The notes under the pieces are model-generated. The model saw only the letters and a program-made list of their open reading frames with translations. It was not told where the DNA came from and ran no database searches. A program made the translations under genes and the position numbers. A stretch of DNA of 64,000 bases from Nigrospora sphaerica (lineage: Eukaryota > Ascomycota > Sordariomycetes > Amphisphaeriales > Apiosporaceae), in contig JAGVVL010000013.1 of the NCBI GenBank assembly GCA_018287875.1, positions 3,968,001 through 4,032,000 on the forward strand. The letters run 5' to 3'. Numbering within the stretch: position 1 is the stretch's first letter; the number at the start of each line of letters is the position of its first letter. Below, piece after piece: positions 1-9,871 of this stretch.

Positions 1-278
1 GTCTTGGGGGCTTCTTCGGCCTCGTGGTCCTCGGCGTCTTCGTCCTCGATAGTAGCGGAGTCGGGGGGCGAGCCGTCGGAATTACTGGCGGCCTCATCGT
101 TGTGGCGACTCTCCCCGTTTGCTTCATTGTCTTCACTCTCGCTCTCGCTCTCCTTCGTGACTTCGGCCGCAACAAGGGCCTTCGGCTTGTGGTGTTTTTG
201 GTCGCTGATCTGGTTGGATTTTTTGGGGCGCGGTGCTTCATGCGACAGCTTGCGCCGCTTCGCAATGGCGGACGACAT
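1..278 (-). CDS. RRP3: Probable ATP-dependent rRNA helicase RRP3, N-terminus only (runs off window)
   Basis: An open frame starts at the ATG read on the minus strand at 278 and runs off the left edge, giving about 92 residues. What is seen: a basic start (AKRRKLSHEAPRPKK), a long acidic, serine-rich low-complexity stretch, and a final EEAPKT. In fungal RRP3, a DEAD-box helicase needed for 18S rRNA maturation in the nucleolus, a similar KRRK start and acidic linker lead into an APKTF-type Q-motif region, so the last visible residues fit the entry to the helicase core. No helicase motif is inside the window, so the name is an inference from the leader and from its neighbour, another ribosome-biogenesis gene transcribed divergently. 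Other acidic nucleolar proteins could start this way. Confidence 0.5.
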   Translation of the reverse strand, partial: MSSAIAKRRKLSHEAPRPKKSNQISDQKHHKPKALVAAEVTKESESESEDNEANGESRHNDEAASNSDGSPPDSATIEDEDAEDHEAEEAPK

Positions 279-904
279 TTCGGACGTACGGTCGGTCTGG
301 CAGGAAAAGCTTCGTCCTGAGTGTTGAAGAGGTATTTTAAACAAGGCGGAAGGACTCGATGTACGTCGGGATTGGAAACGGCCTTGTTGGTTCGCGCGGG
401 AGGAAAGCAAGCTCGGCATCGAAATGACGCTGGAGTCGCAACTGGAGGCAGAGGAAATCCATCGCTCGTGCCCCACTAAAACTTTTATGCGGGTCGAAAC
501 TTATCGGAGCTTATCGTCGTGATATCGTAACGTGAAATTGGCACTGCTGTTTCTCCACAAACCCTCGAAAAGCCATCTGATTGGCTCATGTGACTAGAAT
601 CTCAGCTGTTCATTGGGCACTGCTCTCTGTGCAGGACTACTTATGACAGTTTTGCCGGCAGGCGCTCGTCGCAACTGGGTGATTATCGATACCCGCGCTT
701 CAGTGGGTCTGCAACTTTTTTGGATTGGATTGGGTCTATTGCGCTGTTCGATGGGTAGGCTCAGAGAAGTTCGCTCCCACATCGAAAGGCACCCCCAAAG
801 ACGAAAGCCGGGACAATTCGGGTTTTCTCCTCTTCCTGCCACCATACCGCACCGAGCCTTTGATTCTTTCCTGATCTCGTAAGCTTTACACGTACACTCT
901 CGCC
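279..904. promoter_or_regulatory. Shared divergent promoter between the RRP3-like gene and SSF1
   Basis: These 626 bases separate two head-to-head genes that both appear to act in ribosome biogenesis. No intact ORF of its own is convincing here. A C/T-rich stretch just upstream of 905 is typical of a fungal transcription start zone. Co-regulation through this shared region is inference from the arrangement; I could not identify a defined PAC or RRPE element. Confidence 0.45.
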
Positions 905-2293
905 ATGGCCAAGAGGAGATCCAAGAAGCGCACCCACGTGGGTGCCAGCAACCCCGACACCCAGGCCGTCTCCAACGGCCATGCGTCGGCCAAAGACCCC
1001 AAAAGCATGGTCATTCGCATGGGCGCCGGCGAGGTCGGTTCCAATGTCAGTCAGCTGGTCAAGGACGTCCGTCACGTCATGGAGCCCGGCACCGCCAGCC
1101 GTCTCAAAGAGCGTCGCGCCAACCGCCTGCGGGACTACATCACCATGAGCGGACCTTTGGGCGTTACCCATCTGATGCTCTTCTCGCGCTCCGAGAATGG
1201 CAACACCAACATGCGCATGGCCCTCGCCCCCCGCGGCCCGACGCTGCACTTCCGCGTCGAAAGTTACTCGCTGTGCAAAGACGTACGCCGCGCCCAGCGC
1301 CATCCCCGCGGAGGCGGCAAGGAATACCTTACGCCGCCCCTGCTCGTCATGAACAACTTCTCGACCCCCGGCGCCGACGCCAAGTCGAAGGTTCCGAAGC
1401 ACCTCGAGTCCCTGACGACCACCATGTTCCAGTCCATGTTCCCGCCCATCAACCCCCAGAAGACGCCGCTGCACTCGATACACCGTGTTCTCCTCCTAAA
1501 CCGAGAGCCCGCTCGTGGCGCCGATGACGGCAGCTTCGTCATCAACTTCCGACACTACGCCATCGTCACCAAGTCGACGGGCGTGTCCAAGCCCCTCCGC
1601 CGACTCGATGCCGCCGAGAGGATGGCCAAGAAGGCGAGGAAAGGCGGCCTGCCCAATCTGGGCAAGCTGGAGGATATCGCCGATTACATGGTTGGCGGCG
1701 AGAACGGCGAAGGGTACATGACGGACGGGACCAGCGGCAGCGAGATGGACACGGACGCCGAGGTCGAGGTTCTCGACCAGGCGCCGCGTAAGGTCCAGTC
1801 TCGCAAGGCGCGTGCCGCGCTTGAAGAGGAGGACGGCGCGGCCGAAGAGCACGACGAAAGGGTGGCGAAGCGCGCCGTCAAGCTGGTCGAGCTGGGGCCG
1901 CGCATGAAATTGCGCATGACCAAGGTGGAAGAAGGCATGTCGGACGGCAAGATCATGTGGCACGAGCACATCCACAAGACCAAGGCCGAGGTGGAGGAGA
2001 TAGAAAAGCGCTGGCAACAGAGGGCCACCGAAAAGGAGAAACGACGAAAGGAACAAAAGGCCAATGTGGAGAAGAAGAAGAAGGAGCGTGCTGCCAGTGG
2101 GGTTCACAGCAAGAAGGACGGCGACGACGAGGCCGACGAGATGGATGTGGATGGCAACAACAGCGACCTGTTTGAGGACATGCTGGACGAGGATGAATAC
2201 GACAGCGAAGAGCTGGAGGGCGACGCCGAAGAGGCCGTCAATGCGGCCATCGATGCGCGCATGAAGGAGGACGGATGGGAAGATGATGAGTAG
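905..2293 (+). CDS. SSF1: Ribosome biogenesis protein SSF1/Peter Pan (Brix domain)
   Basis: Uninterrupted 462-residue frame, one exon, starting MAKRRSKKRTHVGA, the conserved start of fungal Ssf1/PPAN proteins. The Brix domain spans about residues 35-330; key stretches are KDPKSMVIRMGAGEVG, VMEPGTASRLKERRANRLRD, the GPLGVTHL segment, and SLCKDVRRAQRHPRGGGKEY. Residues about 270-310 are acidic; after about 340 comes a basic, coiled-coil-like KEKRRKEQK tract and a strongly acidic tail. Known for the family: a nucleolar assembly factor that binds pre-rRNA during 60S subunit maturation (27S processing). Length is normal. It is transcribed divergently from the RRP3-like helicase gene. The ATG at 905 is chosen because it opens the conserved leader and follows a pyrimidine-rich 5' region with a CGCCATGG start context. 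Confidence 0.95.
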   Translation: MAKRRSKKRTHVGASNPDTQAVSNGHASAKDPKSMVIRMGAGEVGSNVSQLVKDVRHVMEPGTASRLKERRANRLRDYITMSGPLGVTHLMLFSRSENGNTNMRMALAPRGPTLHFRVESYSLCKDVRRAQRHPRGGGKEYLTPPLLVMNNFSTPGADAKSKVPKHLESLTTTMFQSMFPPINPQKTPLHSIHRVLLLNREPARGADDGSFVINFRHYAIVTKSTGVSKPLRRLDAAERMAKKARKGGLPNLGKLEDIADYMVGGENGEGYMTDGTSGSEMDTDAEVEVLDQAPRKVQSRKARAALEEEDGAAEEHDERVAKRAVKLVELGPRMKLRMTKVEEGMSDGKIMWHEHIHKTKAEVEEIEKRWQQRATEKEKRRKEQKANVEKKKKERAASGVHSKKDGDDEADEMDVDGNNSDLFEDMLDEDEYDSEELEGDAEEAVNAAIDARMKEDGWEDDE

Positions 2294-3202
2294 AGTGCGG
2301 CCGTGGTCACGACGACTTCGTCCCGCAATTTCAAGAGGATGGCAGGGTGTGCCACTTCATGTTCGGCGTTGGGCTCGTTGCTCTCTGGTTGGATTGCTAT
2401 CAATATACCACCACGTTCCCGGTTTCAACCCTTATGGCAGTCTCAATCTCGGTCTCCCCAGATTTGAGGAGACAGTCGGTGCACGTCCGGCTCTTCTTTC
2501 CAACTCCTGCCCTTCTAGCGAGGATGGCGCTCACGGTGGGCAACGCATAAGGAAACCAGCCGCCTGACGGTTACTACGGTGTTTAAGACACAGACACGGT
2601 CCTCGGCGCCGTCGAAGGGCCTGCGGAGCCAACAGCGGACCACGATGATGATAGCACGATACCACCTTCCCGCTCGGCCGTGATGGCGCTGCATGGGAAC
2701 GCACCGCTCACATGTCTACATTAAGTCTGGCGACTGGCCGCGGCTGCTTTCCAGGCAACCCGCCTCGGGAACTGGTTCGACCCCCGGGTTTCCAGGATTC
2801 CCCAATTGCGGGAGGCGCGGACCTGGATTGCCCGCAGCCAATCGCGACGCCACTCTTTGCCAGGTTCCCCGGAACATCAAGAGCCAAAAGCTTCTACCAC
2901 ACCACCCTTCTTTGCGCCCGCGAATGGCGAGTGGCGGCCGATGCATGGGCAATTTCGGCGACGGTGACGGATCCGGCTTCGGCGCCGATGGCCCTGCATC
3001 TGCGTATACGACGGTGGGCCAGAGACCAGAGGGAAATGCGGGGTGTCGTATCCCGATGGGCGACATCTGACGCCGACTAGGCGAGGCGGGTGACCTGGCC
3101 GTCGGAAGGGAATGGCAAGTGATAGACGGGCAAGCGGAAGACGGGCAGTTAGGGGAGAGAATGACAGACGTATCCCCTACTGCATCTGTGAGCCGGGCTG
3201 AG
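2294..3202. other. Intergenic region, no gene seen
   Basis: Between the SSF1 stop and the promoter of the HsbA-like gene I see only short overlapping frames without recognisable protein character. It should hold the SSF1 3' UTR and the upstream control region of the next gene. Confidence 0.5.
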
Positions 3203-3210
3203 GATATAAA
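3203..3210 (+). promoter_or_regulatory. TATA-like box of the HsbA-like gene
   Basis: GATATAAA lies about 130 bases upstream of the ATG at 3338, followed by a C/T-rich stretch with CCACCACCC, a usual layout for a strongly expressed fungal gene. Assigned by position and composition only. Confidence 0.45.
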
Positions 3211-3337
3211 CCGAGGGTTAGGACGCTGGTCCAGCCGTCTCTGCCTCGCCGCCACCACCCAGCTCACAACTTGTCTCTCGTCCCAAGCCTCTCCAGTGCC
3301 TTACCTTCACGCCGCTGACCGCCCTACCCTAGTCACC

Positions 3338-3856
3338 ATGAAGTTCTCTTCTGTCCTCGGTGTCCTCGCGGCCCTCACCCCCACGGTGGCGGCGGACGGG
3401 GCATCTGTGCAGGCGGCGCTGCAGGCCGTCATCGCCGACACGGCAGCGCTCAACACGACGGTGGCGAAGTGGTGCGGCGGGCTGGTGCAAGCGGTGCCCA
3501 TTACGGCGCGGGCGACGGCGCTGCTGCTGACGGTGGAAGAGGGCACGCGTACGGCGCGGGCCTCGGCCAACCTCACGACGCTCGAGGCCCTCGGTGTCGG
3601 CACCCTCACCCAGACCCTCGTCGCCGACGTCAACCGCACCCTCGATACCCTCGTCAGCGCCAAGCCCAAGTTCGACCGCCTCCTTCTCGGCCCTGCCATC
3701 CTGCTCACCCTCAAGGCCCAGCGCGACGCCAGCGCCCGCTTCGGTGCTGCCGTCGTCGAAAAGATACCCGCCCTCGTCCAGGGCATCGCCAAGACCCTCA
3801 CGGCCCAGATTGACGAGAGCTTTGCCGAAGCTATTGCCGTTTACAACCCATTTTGA
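3338..3856 (+). CDS. Secreted HsbA-like (hydrophobic surface-binding / cell-wall mannoprotein family) protein
   Basis: A 172-residue frame. The open frame extends further upstream, but the start is set at 3338 because it begins a clear signal peptide (MKFSSVLGVLAALTPTVAA, cleavage likely near residue 20) in an ACCATGA context, and a TATA-like box lies about 130 bases upstream. The mature part is alanine/leucine/threonine-rich and helical: VQAALQAVIADTAALNTT, then repeated heptad-like segments, with one cysteine and a few N-glycosylation sites (NTT, NLT, NRT). This pattern matches the HsbA/galactomannoprotein family (PF12296), whose Aspergillus oryzae founder binds hydrophobic surfaces and helps recruit cutinase. 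The family assignment is from pattern recognition; the role is by analogy. A possible AATAAA polyadenylation signal lies at 3999-4004. Confidence 0.75.
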   Translation: MKFSSVLGVLAALTPTVAADGASVQAALQAVIADTAALNTTVAKWCGGLVQAVPITARATALLLTVEEGTRTARASANLTTLEALGVGTLTQTLVADVNRTLDTLVSAKPKFDRLLLGPAILLTLKAQRDASARFGAAVVEKIPALVQGIAKTLTAQIDESFAEAIAVYNPF

Positions 3857-5619
3857 GCGAGCGGGACCACGTTGGAGGGACGGCTTGATGAGCTGAAACG
3901 AGAAACGACGTGACGTGCGGGGAGGGGGCCTATGAGCCACTGGGTTCTTGTGTTCGATATGGCACCTGACTAATTATCCATGTGTTGGGAATGGATCCAA
4001 TAAAACTTGCGAGACACTCTTGCCTACGATGCGTGAACATCCCATTCACCATTCCTCTAGATCCATCAGAGCCGCCGAGGACTGATGCCAGAATTGGTGT
4101 CACCACCCGCTCCTTAACCCAGACAGGCCCCGTGTGAGTCTCAAGCCGGCCATTCCTTTTTGACTACCCTCGCTGCCCATCACTACACAATACAGCTACA
4201 GAAACCCAAGTTCTGCTGTGGTCCCCGCATCATCATCACACTGCCAATATACAGGGGCCAGCCGCGGTTGGCGATGGGTGCCCTCACGCTTCCATGGGGG
4301 ACAGGACCCGTATATTAGACACTGCGGCGCGAGTTCGAGAACGGAAACCCTATCATCGTGTACGCGGCGGGTGCTTGAATGCGTGCTGCTCTACTCGGAC
4401 GACGGACCCGAGAGGAAAAACGGAGGGGGACGGCACTGGGCGCACTTGTTGAGTTCCGGTAGCAGCAGCAACGGCGATCATCACCAAGGCCTGGCCCAGC
4501 AGCTCGCTGAGTCCTAGGTCGAACTCGCTCGAAAAATGTAGGGATGAACAAGCTACGGTGGCGACAAGTGCCTGCTAGAAGTCCTGGAGCTCGAAGCCGA
4601 ACATAGGCTGACTAAGTTCCCCATCTCCTTCTTGGGCATAGACGCCCCTTTGGCAGACTTTAGGGCCCCCAACACTGGGATGCGGCTTAGGAGTGTCTAT
4701 GAACCTCGTCACCATGCGTGCAACTCCGCGATTGGCCCTTTTCCATCAGCGCCGTTTTGCCGCCCCTGACCCCCTGCTTTCCACCCCCAAGGCACCAGCA
4801 GGCACTGCCACTTCAAAAGGAACTCGTGAGTCAATTTACACAAGGTTCAGACCAAGCCTATCCCAAAGAGTATCCATTGGTGCCATCGTCTGGTGCGGCA
4901 TCGAGGCGTCTGCCTTGGTTGCACGCACGGAGCTGGATACTGCATTCTCGCTTACGTGGGAAGTCGAACGTCGTCCACTATCATCAACTCGTGGCAAGGG
5001 TTCACGGAGCCGTATGGGCGCTTTGGGGGCCTGGATTACATCAGTTCTTTCGATTCCTGACGACGACGGGTGGCATACAACCGGGTCGCCGCAGACAGTT
5101 GTCGATTGCGACTAATGCGAATCTGCCTTGCGCATTGGGCCGTCGTCTCGCAAGTGGAACTCGGATCCTTCAGGATTACTCTCTCTCGACCCGTAGCCCC
5201 GGCGAGGGTTCCCGGGAACAAGGGTGAGAATTACGAACGGAAGCAAGGAGTTCACCGTCTTGACGGCCCTGGGCTTCTTGGTTTCCGGCCCCCAACCATC
5301 CCGCGACGATAGGGCTAGAAAGCAACGCCAAGGCTGACACTGGCGAAGCGAAATCCCCCAGGAACAAAACACGCGTCAGTTTCCCCAAGCGACCCCCAGA
5401 CCCCTGTAATCCATGTGGCTTCGTCCGGACTGGGCCGTACACCTCCCTGCTCACGCAACCAAGCGATGGAACTGACTTCAGGGAGCAACCGGGGTTTTGG
5501 TAACGCCCCCATTGCCAAGCGAAGTCGCTCACCGGACAAAAGCTTGGGGGTGGGGGGTTTGGTGACATGCCGGAATAAGAAGCCTTCTCTGTGAACGATT
5601 CACGGGGGCGCATTGGACG
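3857..5619. other. Intergenic region, no gene seen
   Basis: Several short frames on both strands, none with family motifs, a convincing start, or splice sites that join them. AATAAA at 3999-4004 is the likely polyadenylation signal of the upstream gene. Nothing else can be supported. Confidence 0.5.
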
Positions 5620-5627
5620 TATATATA
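5620..5627 (+). promoter_or_regulatory. TATA box of the secreted-protein gene
   Basis: TATATATA about 110 bases before the ATG at 5738. Position and sequence are typical of a fungal core promoter. Confidence 0.5.
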
Positions 5628-5737
5628 CCGCGGAGATATCCAAGTGTTTTGAAGCAGCGCTACTCCAGCAGAAGTGTAACTCAAGACCCAACTCCAGCAT
5701 CGCCTACAACTCTTGCCATTACCCGAGAATCCCTTCC

Positions 5738-6979
5738 ATGATGAAGTGGCCATCCCTTTTCATCCTGAGCAGCATCACCTGCCTCGGCACTGCCGAGGTT
5801 CTCAACTTGGGTCGACTGGAGCAGTACAACGCGAGAACGGTGGGTGGTCGTTGCCCTGCATGATTCCGCATAACAACTGAGAAAAGCAACAGAGCGATAC
5901 TCCCAAGCTATCCGGAAAGGCCATCTGGGCTTCGGCACGCGGGAATGACGGGTACGACGTAGCCTTGTCGGCAGACACGCAGTTGCAGGTGCGCCGGGCG
6001 CTCGAGGGGTGCGGCGGGACGGACGGCCGGTGCTTCGACGCCGTGCTGGACGCGCTGCAGGCGGCGCAGCTCGAGGTGGACGCCGGCACGGAGCCGCGCG
6101 CCTTCCTCACCCGGCTCGGCGCCACCTGCCGGACCCGGGCCAGCTTCCTGGCCTTGTACGCCGGCGTGCTGCAGAGCCTGTGGACCGACGCCCAACGGCA
6201 GCGACCGCAGCAGCTGGGCGGCGAGTCCCCGCGCCCGCGCCACTTCCTCCCCTACGCCCGCGCCGGTGACGCCGCCCTGCTCGCGACGGCCGCCGCCCCC
6301 GTCACCGTGCGGGCCGCCGGCGTGACGGCGTGGACGCTGACGCCGACGCCGGCGCCGACGAAAGTCGTCCTCCAGGGGTGAGACTCTTTGTTTTTTGTTC
6401 CCCGCCCCCTCCCGTCCCTATCCCCGATGCGCAATGCTAACGCGACGGTACCCCCACCCCAGGCTCACGCCGCCCGAAGTGACCGAGTTTTCTTCGCCGC
6501 CCACGCCGGCGCGGGCGGACGACGACGGGCTCGCCCCCGCCGTGACGCAGTACGTGGCGCGGCTGGATACGGACCTCGCGCGGCGCCTCGACGTGGCTCT
6601 GCGGCTGCCGCGGGGCGACTGCGCCGACGGGCGCAGGGCCGGCGCCGGCTACGGCGCCGCCGTCTGCGCCGCCGAGGCCCTGGCCCCCATGGTGGGCGCC
6701 GGCGGGCCGTTCCACGACCTGCTGCTGCTGCGGGGGCCCGAAGCCACCCCCAACGCGACGACAACGGTGGCCGGATCGCCGGCCTCGGGCGCCGCCGCCG
6801 CCGTTCGCGCCTTCTTCGCCGAGGCGGCCGCGGCGCCCCTCGGCCTCGACGCCGGCCTCGCTCGCCGCCTTGCCACCTTCGTCTTCGCCCTCGCCGTCGA
6901 CGCCCTCGTCGAGGGTCGCGTGGTCGGTCCTGAGAACCCTGTAGACGCGGCGCTGGTCCCCGGCACGGGCGAGCCTTAG
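5738..6979 (+). CDS. Unrecognised secreted protein, three exons (5738-5839, 5893-6377, 6463-6979)
   Basis: Hand-built model: intron 1 is 53 bases (donor GTGGGT, acceptor CAACAG), intron 2 is 85 bases (donor GTGAGA, branch GCTAAC, acceptor CCCCAG). Both junctions keep one frame and give 367 residues. Exon 1 encodes a signal peptide (MMKWPSLFILSSITCLGTAE). The mature protein is alanine-rich and mostly helical, with cysteines around residues 75-85, 114 and 228-245 that could pair, and a threonine/proline-rich linker (about 180-210). I do not recognise the family and infer no function beyond probable secretion. A second ATG at 5741 is equally possible. Exons 2 and 3 are much richer in G+C than the flanks. 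The gene converges on the LRAT-like gene at 7254-8083, about 275 bases away. Confidence 0.7.
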
Positions 6980-7009
6980 GGCTGGCGGGTGGGAGGGGGG
7001 TTGGGTCGA

Positions 7010-7265
7010 GGTGAAGGGCCTCCTTGAAGGCGCTTTGGAGGCTTCTTTGCCTGTCGATGCTGGGAACTTCACATTTGATGCCTTGTTGATCCATTGTCCC
7101 CTTTTCATACCAAAGTGCAGGTGTACCGTGTAGTCGTATTTCTCCCAGACGGCGTCAACAAGTTTTCGTGCTGAGTTTCCACTTCCATCCGTGGCAGACA
7201 CGACGCGAACGGGGATCAAGACGTGCTCAAAACACCAGGGAATGTTCGTCTCGTTAATCGCTTTT
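7010..7265 (-). other. Unassigned protein-like reading frame downstream of the LRAT-like gene
   Basis: On the minus strand, in a different frame from the LRAT-like CDS, is an open stretch that reads like real protein (for example IPWCFEHVLIPVRVVSATDG and WEKYDYTVHLHFGMKRGQ) with balanced composition. It has no good ATG at its beginning. It could be an alternative last exon of the LRAT-like gene, a relic of a lost gene, or chance. I cannot place it in a model. Confidence 0.2.
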
Positions 7266-8083
7266 ACTTGACGGTTCCAGGCTTCCCTTGAGGTCGGCCT
7301 GGGCCTTTTGGATGCGCTTCTCCTGGCGGTCGCGCGTCGTCATGAGGGCGGTGGCGCTGCCGAGGGCGAGGTTGGCCGAGGCGGCGAAGGCGGCGGCCGA
7401 GGCGCCCGAGTAGTCGACGGTCGAGGTGCCGAGCGTCACGACGGCGGCGATGGTGGCCATGGTGCCGACGGCGACAAAGGTCATGGTGTCGCGCGCCATG
7501 CCCGCCCGCTTCATCCACTGGTCGAAGAAGGACGGGAACTCGGCCTGCGTGCTCGCGTCCCCGACGAGGTCGACGAGCAGCCGCGTGAAGACCTGGCAGT
7601 TGGTCGCGTCCACGGCGTATTTCTTCTCAAACGACTTTTCCCACACCTGCGTGGCTGTGGAGGGGAGTTTTCGCGTTAGCCGTGTTGGCTGTGCCGGTGT
7701 CTGTCCTCGCCGCTGGACACGCGTCGCCTCTCCTCGGAATGAGACGGCCGGGACTCACCGATGGATTCGACGTATTCTTGGGTATAGGGCTTGGCAGTTC
7801 GGCCGTGGAAGCCCTCGACCAGCTTAACCACCCGCTTCTCCTCCCTCTTGATGTCTTCCCACTCATGCTGCGGCAGGCACCGCATCTTGTGCCTGGGCCC
7901 CTTCTTGACCCGTTCGGCCTTGGGCACTCTCGTGACCTCGTAAAAGTAGCCATCGATGCATACCGCCCAGTGGCCAAAGACGTCGATGGGCTTCTTGAGG
8001 AACTTGGTCGTCGCCAGCGGTGTCGTGTACAGCTGCATGGGGTGGCCCGGCCCAGGCGCGTACGGGGGCGGTGGGGTTTCCAT
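7254..8083 (-). CDS. Membrane-associated protein with LRAT/NlpC-like permuted papain signature, two exons (8083-7759, 7654-7254)
   Basis: Model: exon 1 starts at the ATG at 8083; the intron (7655-7758) has donor GTGAGT, branch GCTAAC and acceptor CCACAG; the junction is in phase and gives 241 residues. A proline-rich start is followed by FGHWAVCIDGYFYEV (His38), a charged middle with KxRHKMRCLP, and ATNCQVFTRLL (Cys128). A His in a GHW..-strand followed far downstream by NC.xF is the order seen in circularly permuted papain-like proteins such as LRAT/HRASLS, which are acyltransferases or lipid hydrolases. Residues about 160-210 form one or two hydrophobic segments, as in HRASLS C-termini. That the fold and activity apply here is inference; the family itself is not one I can name. 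The next ATG upstream is absent; a start at 8083 gives a GGAA-type weak context. Confidence 0.7.
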
Positions 8084-8946
8084 GGGGACGATGGCTGGCG
8101 AGGGCAATGTTCGATTCTGAGCGCACGTTCGAAAGGATCTTGGTTCTGAACTGCGGCGACAGAGGTGCCAGACGTGACCCTTGGATGCCGATGTGCCGTC
8201 GCCGGCATTTATGATTTATGGTCTGGGCATTCGCATCCATCCACGCTTCGCCTGCTGCGGGTGGTGCTCCACTCTGGATTCTACGATGTAAGCCCCACGA
8301 GGGCTGATCCGCTTGCCGGTTACACTAAATGGAGGCTGAATGGCGCCCTGCAAGCTTCGTATATCCCGAAATAGGTACTTTCAATCTACAGGCCGTTTTC
8401 TGGCCAATCAAAGGGTGAGCGAGTGCCGGCTCGGATAGAAGGATAGTGTGGCAGTCGATGCTCATGCGTGCCCGGCAGCGCATCACCTGGATGCGCATTA
8501 ATTTAGGCTCCACCGTGCTATTATCAGCCTTGCTCGACCGTTTATTGGTGATGCAGCCACGAAGGAATGCCATCCCTGGCTTACCAGCTGCGCTCCGGTC
8601 GCCTGAGCTCTGATATCGAGAGCCACATTAGGCGGTGAAATCCCCGCCGCCTCTCTTGGCGTAAGCTCTGGGGCTATTTCGGGAATGGCGCGGGCGCCTT
8701 ATGCCATAGCCTTATGGAGTAACAGCTCCTCCCGTTTGGCCGGCAAAGCTTTCCTCGGCCTCATCCGACCCAGCAGAAGATAGAATACTTCTCACTTCCC
8801 TCACTTTCCTAACCGGATCCCAAGTCATATTCTTTGTCATCACTTCCATCGGGGGCACTTGGCGACACTGTGTCGGCCGTTTGATCTTTCTGCCCGGCCA
8901 ACAGGAACCAGTCTTCAATAATACCCCCTTCCATCCCTCGGACGCT
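8084..8946. other. Divergent intergenic region, no gene seen
   Basis: Separates the LRAT-like gene (minus) from the membrane-protein gene (plus). Contains short frames without character; it must hold both promoters. Confidence 0.45.
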
Positions 8947-9871
8947 ATGACCAAGGCCGCCCCCAAGGCAATCCTAACAACCGTCGCCCCTCAGCAAAAT
9001 GGGGTTGAAACAGGCATGACCGACACGAAAGCCATTGCCCTCCTTTTTAAGCCCATAACTATAAGTTACTCGGGGGCTTTCAAATACCACACTCTCCATC
9101 CGATGGAATACGTCAAGGCCAACCAGGACTACTGGGCGGATCCAATGGCGACGATCAACGCATTGGCTCAGTTCCGCCAGTCCAAGGATCAAGAGCTAGG
9201 CTTCGTGAGACCAGCGGTGAGTGCGCCTGGCCGGGCGCTTCCGACGATTTGATACTGAGCCTCCTCTGCTTTCACAGGCAACCCTCTGCGGAGGCGCCGT
9301 CATAGGCGTCTTCTCGTGGCCCACGACCGAGAAGGCCATATGGGTGAGCAAAATGCTGTGGCATCTGAGCCTCTTCATGTCTTCGTTTGCCCTCATCGGC
9401 TCGGCTCAGCAGCGCCTGTTGCGACACCTGCCCGCCAAGGAAGATGATGCCTCCTTTGCCAAAACGGACGACAACAGGTCCTTTAACGTCGCCCTGAGTC
9501 TCTTCCTGCAGCCGCCAACACCAAAGGTCAACCAGCAAAAGAGGCGAATCAGCCTCCGGATGGTGTGGTTCTGGCAGTGCCCCATGATGCTCATGAGCTA
9601 CTCCTGGGTCTTCTTCCTGCTTGGATACGCACTGCATCTATTAACCCCCGTTATTGGCCCTTCACAAGCGGAGATATCCAAAACAGTGAGCCAATATGAT
9701 CACAACCTCTCCAGTGAAGCTACAGACTTTAACGAAATGCAGGTGTCCATTGTCACAATCTGTGGCTGCGCCCTGGTCGTCCTTAACTTTGCCATCTGTG
9801 CGGGAATCTGCCAGGCTCGGCTCGTCGCAGCTGGCGATAAATGGAGCAAGTCTGACTTGCACCAAGGCTAA
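8947..9871 (+). CDS. Multi-pass membrane protein of unknown function, two exons (8947-9216, 9278-9871)
   Basis: Intron 9217-9277 has donor GTGAGT, a CTGAGC branch-like site and acceptor TTCACAG, and joins in phase to give 287 residues. Residues 1-90 are hydrophilic with a short hydrophobic patch. Exon 2 opens with a hydrophobic ATLCGGAVIGVFSW segment, then MLWHLSLFMSSFALIGSA, a polar loop with KEDDASFAKTDD, then a long hydrophobic stretch (MVWFWQC..LMSYSWVFFLLGYALHLL) and a last membrane helix (IVTICGCALVVLNFAICAGI) before a short polar tail. Three to four membrane helices are therefore predicted. A second, in-frame 57-base segment from 9688 (GTGAGC..ATGCAG) could also be spliced out, removing 19 residues before the last helix. 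I do not recognise a named family. Confidence 0.7.

Noticed and set aside
761..1483. Long minus-strand frame opposite SSF1 (240 codons)
   Set aside because: Shadow of the SSF1 coding frame in GC-rich sequence; no motif and the plus strand is clearly the gene.
4693..5227. Two overlapping plus-strand frames of 140 and 169 codons
   Set aside because: No motifs, no plausible splice links, and mutually incompatible frames.
5176..5700. 174-codon minus-strand frame upstream of the secreted-protein gene
   Set aside because: Low-complexity, no start context, no family resemblance; overlaps the promoter of the plus-strand gene.
6437..7219. Long minus-strand frame across the last exon of the secreted-protein gene
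   Set aside because: The part over 6463-6979 is arginine-rich antisense of a GC-rich exon; only the stretch to the right (7010-7265) reads like protein and is reported separately.
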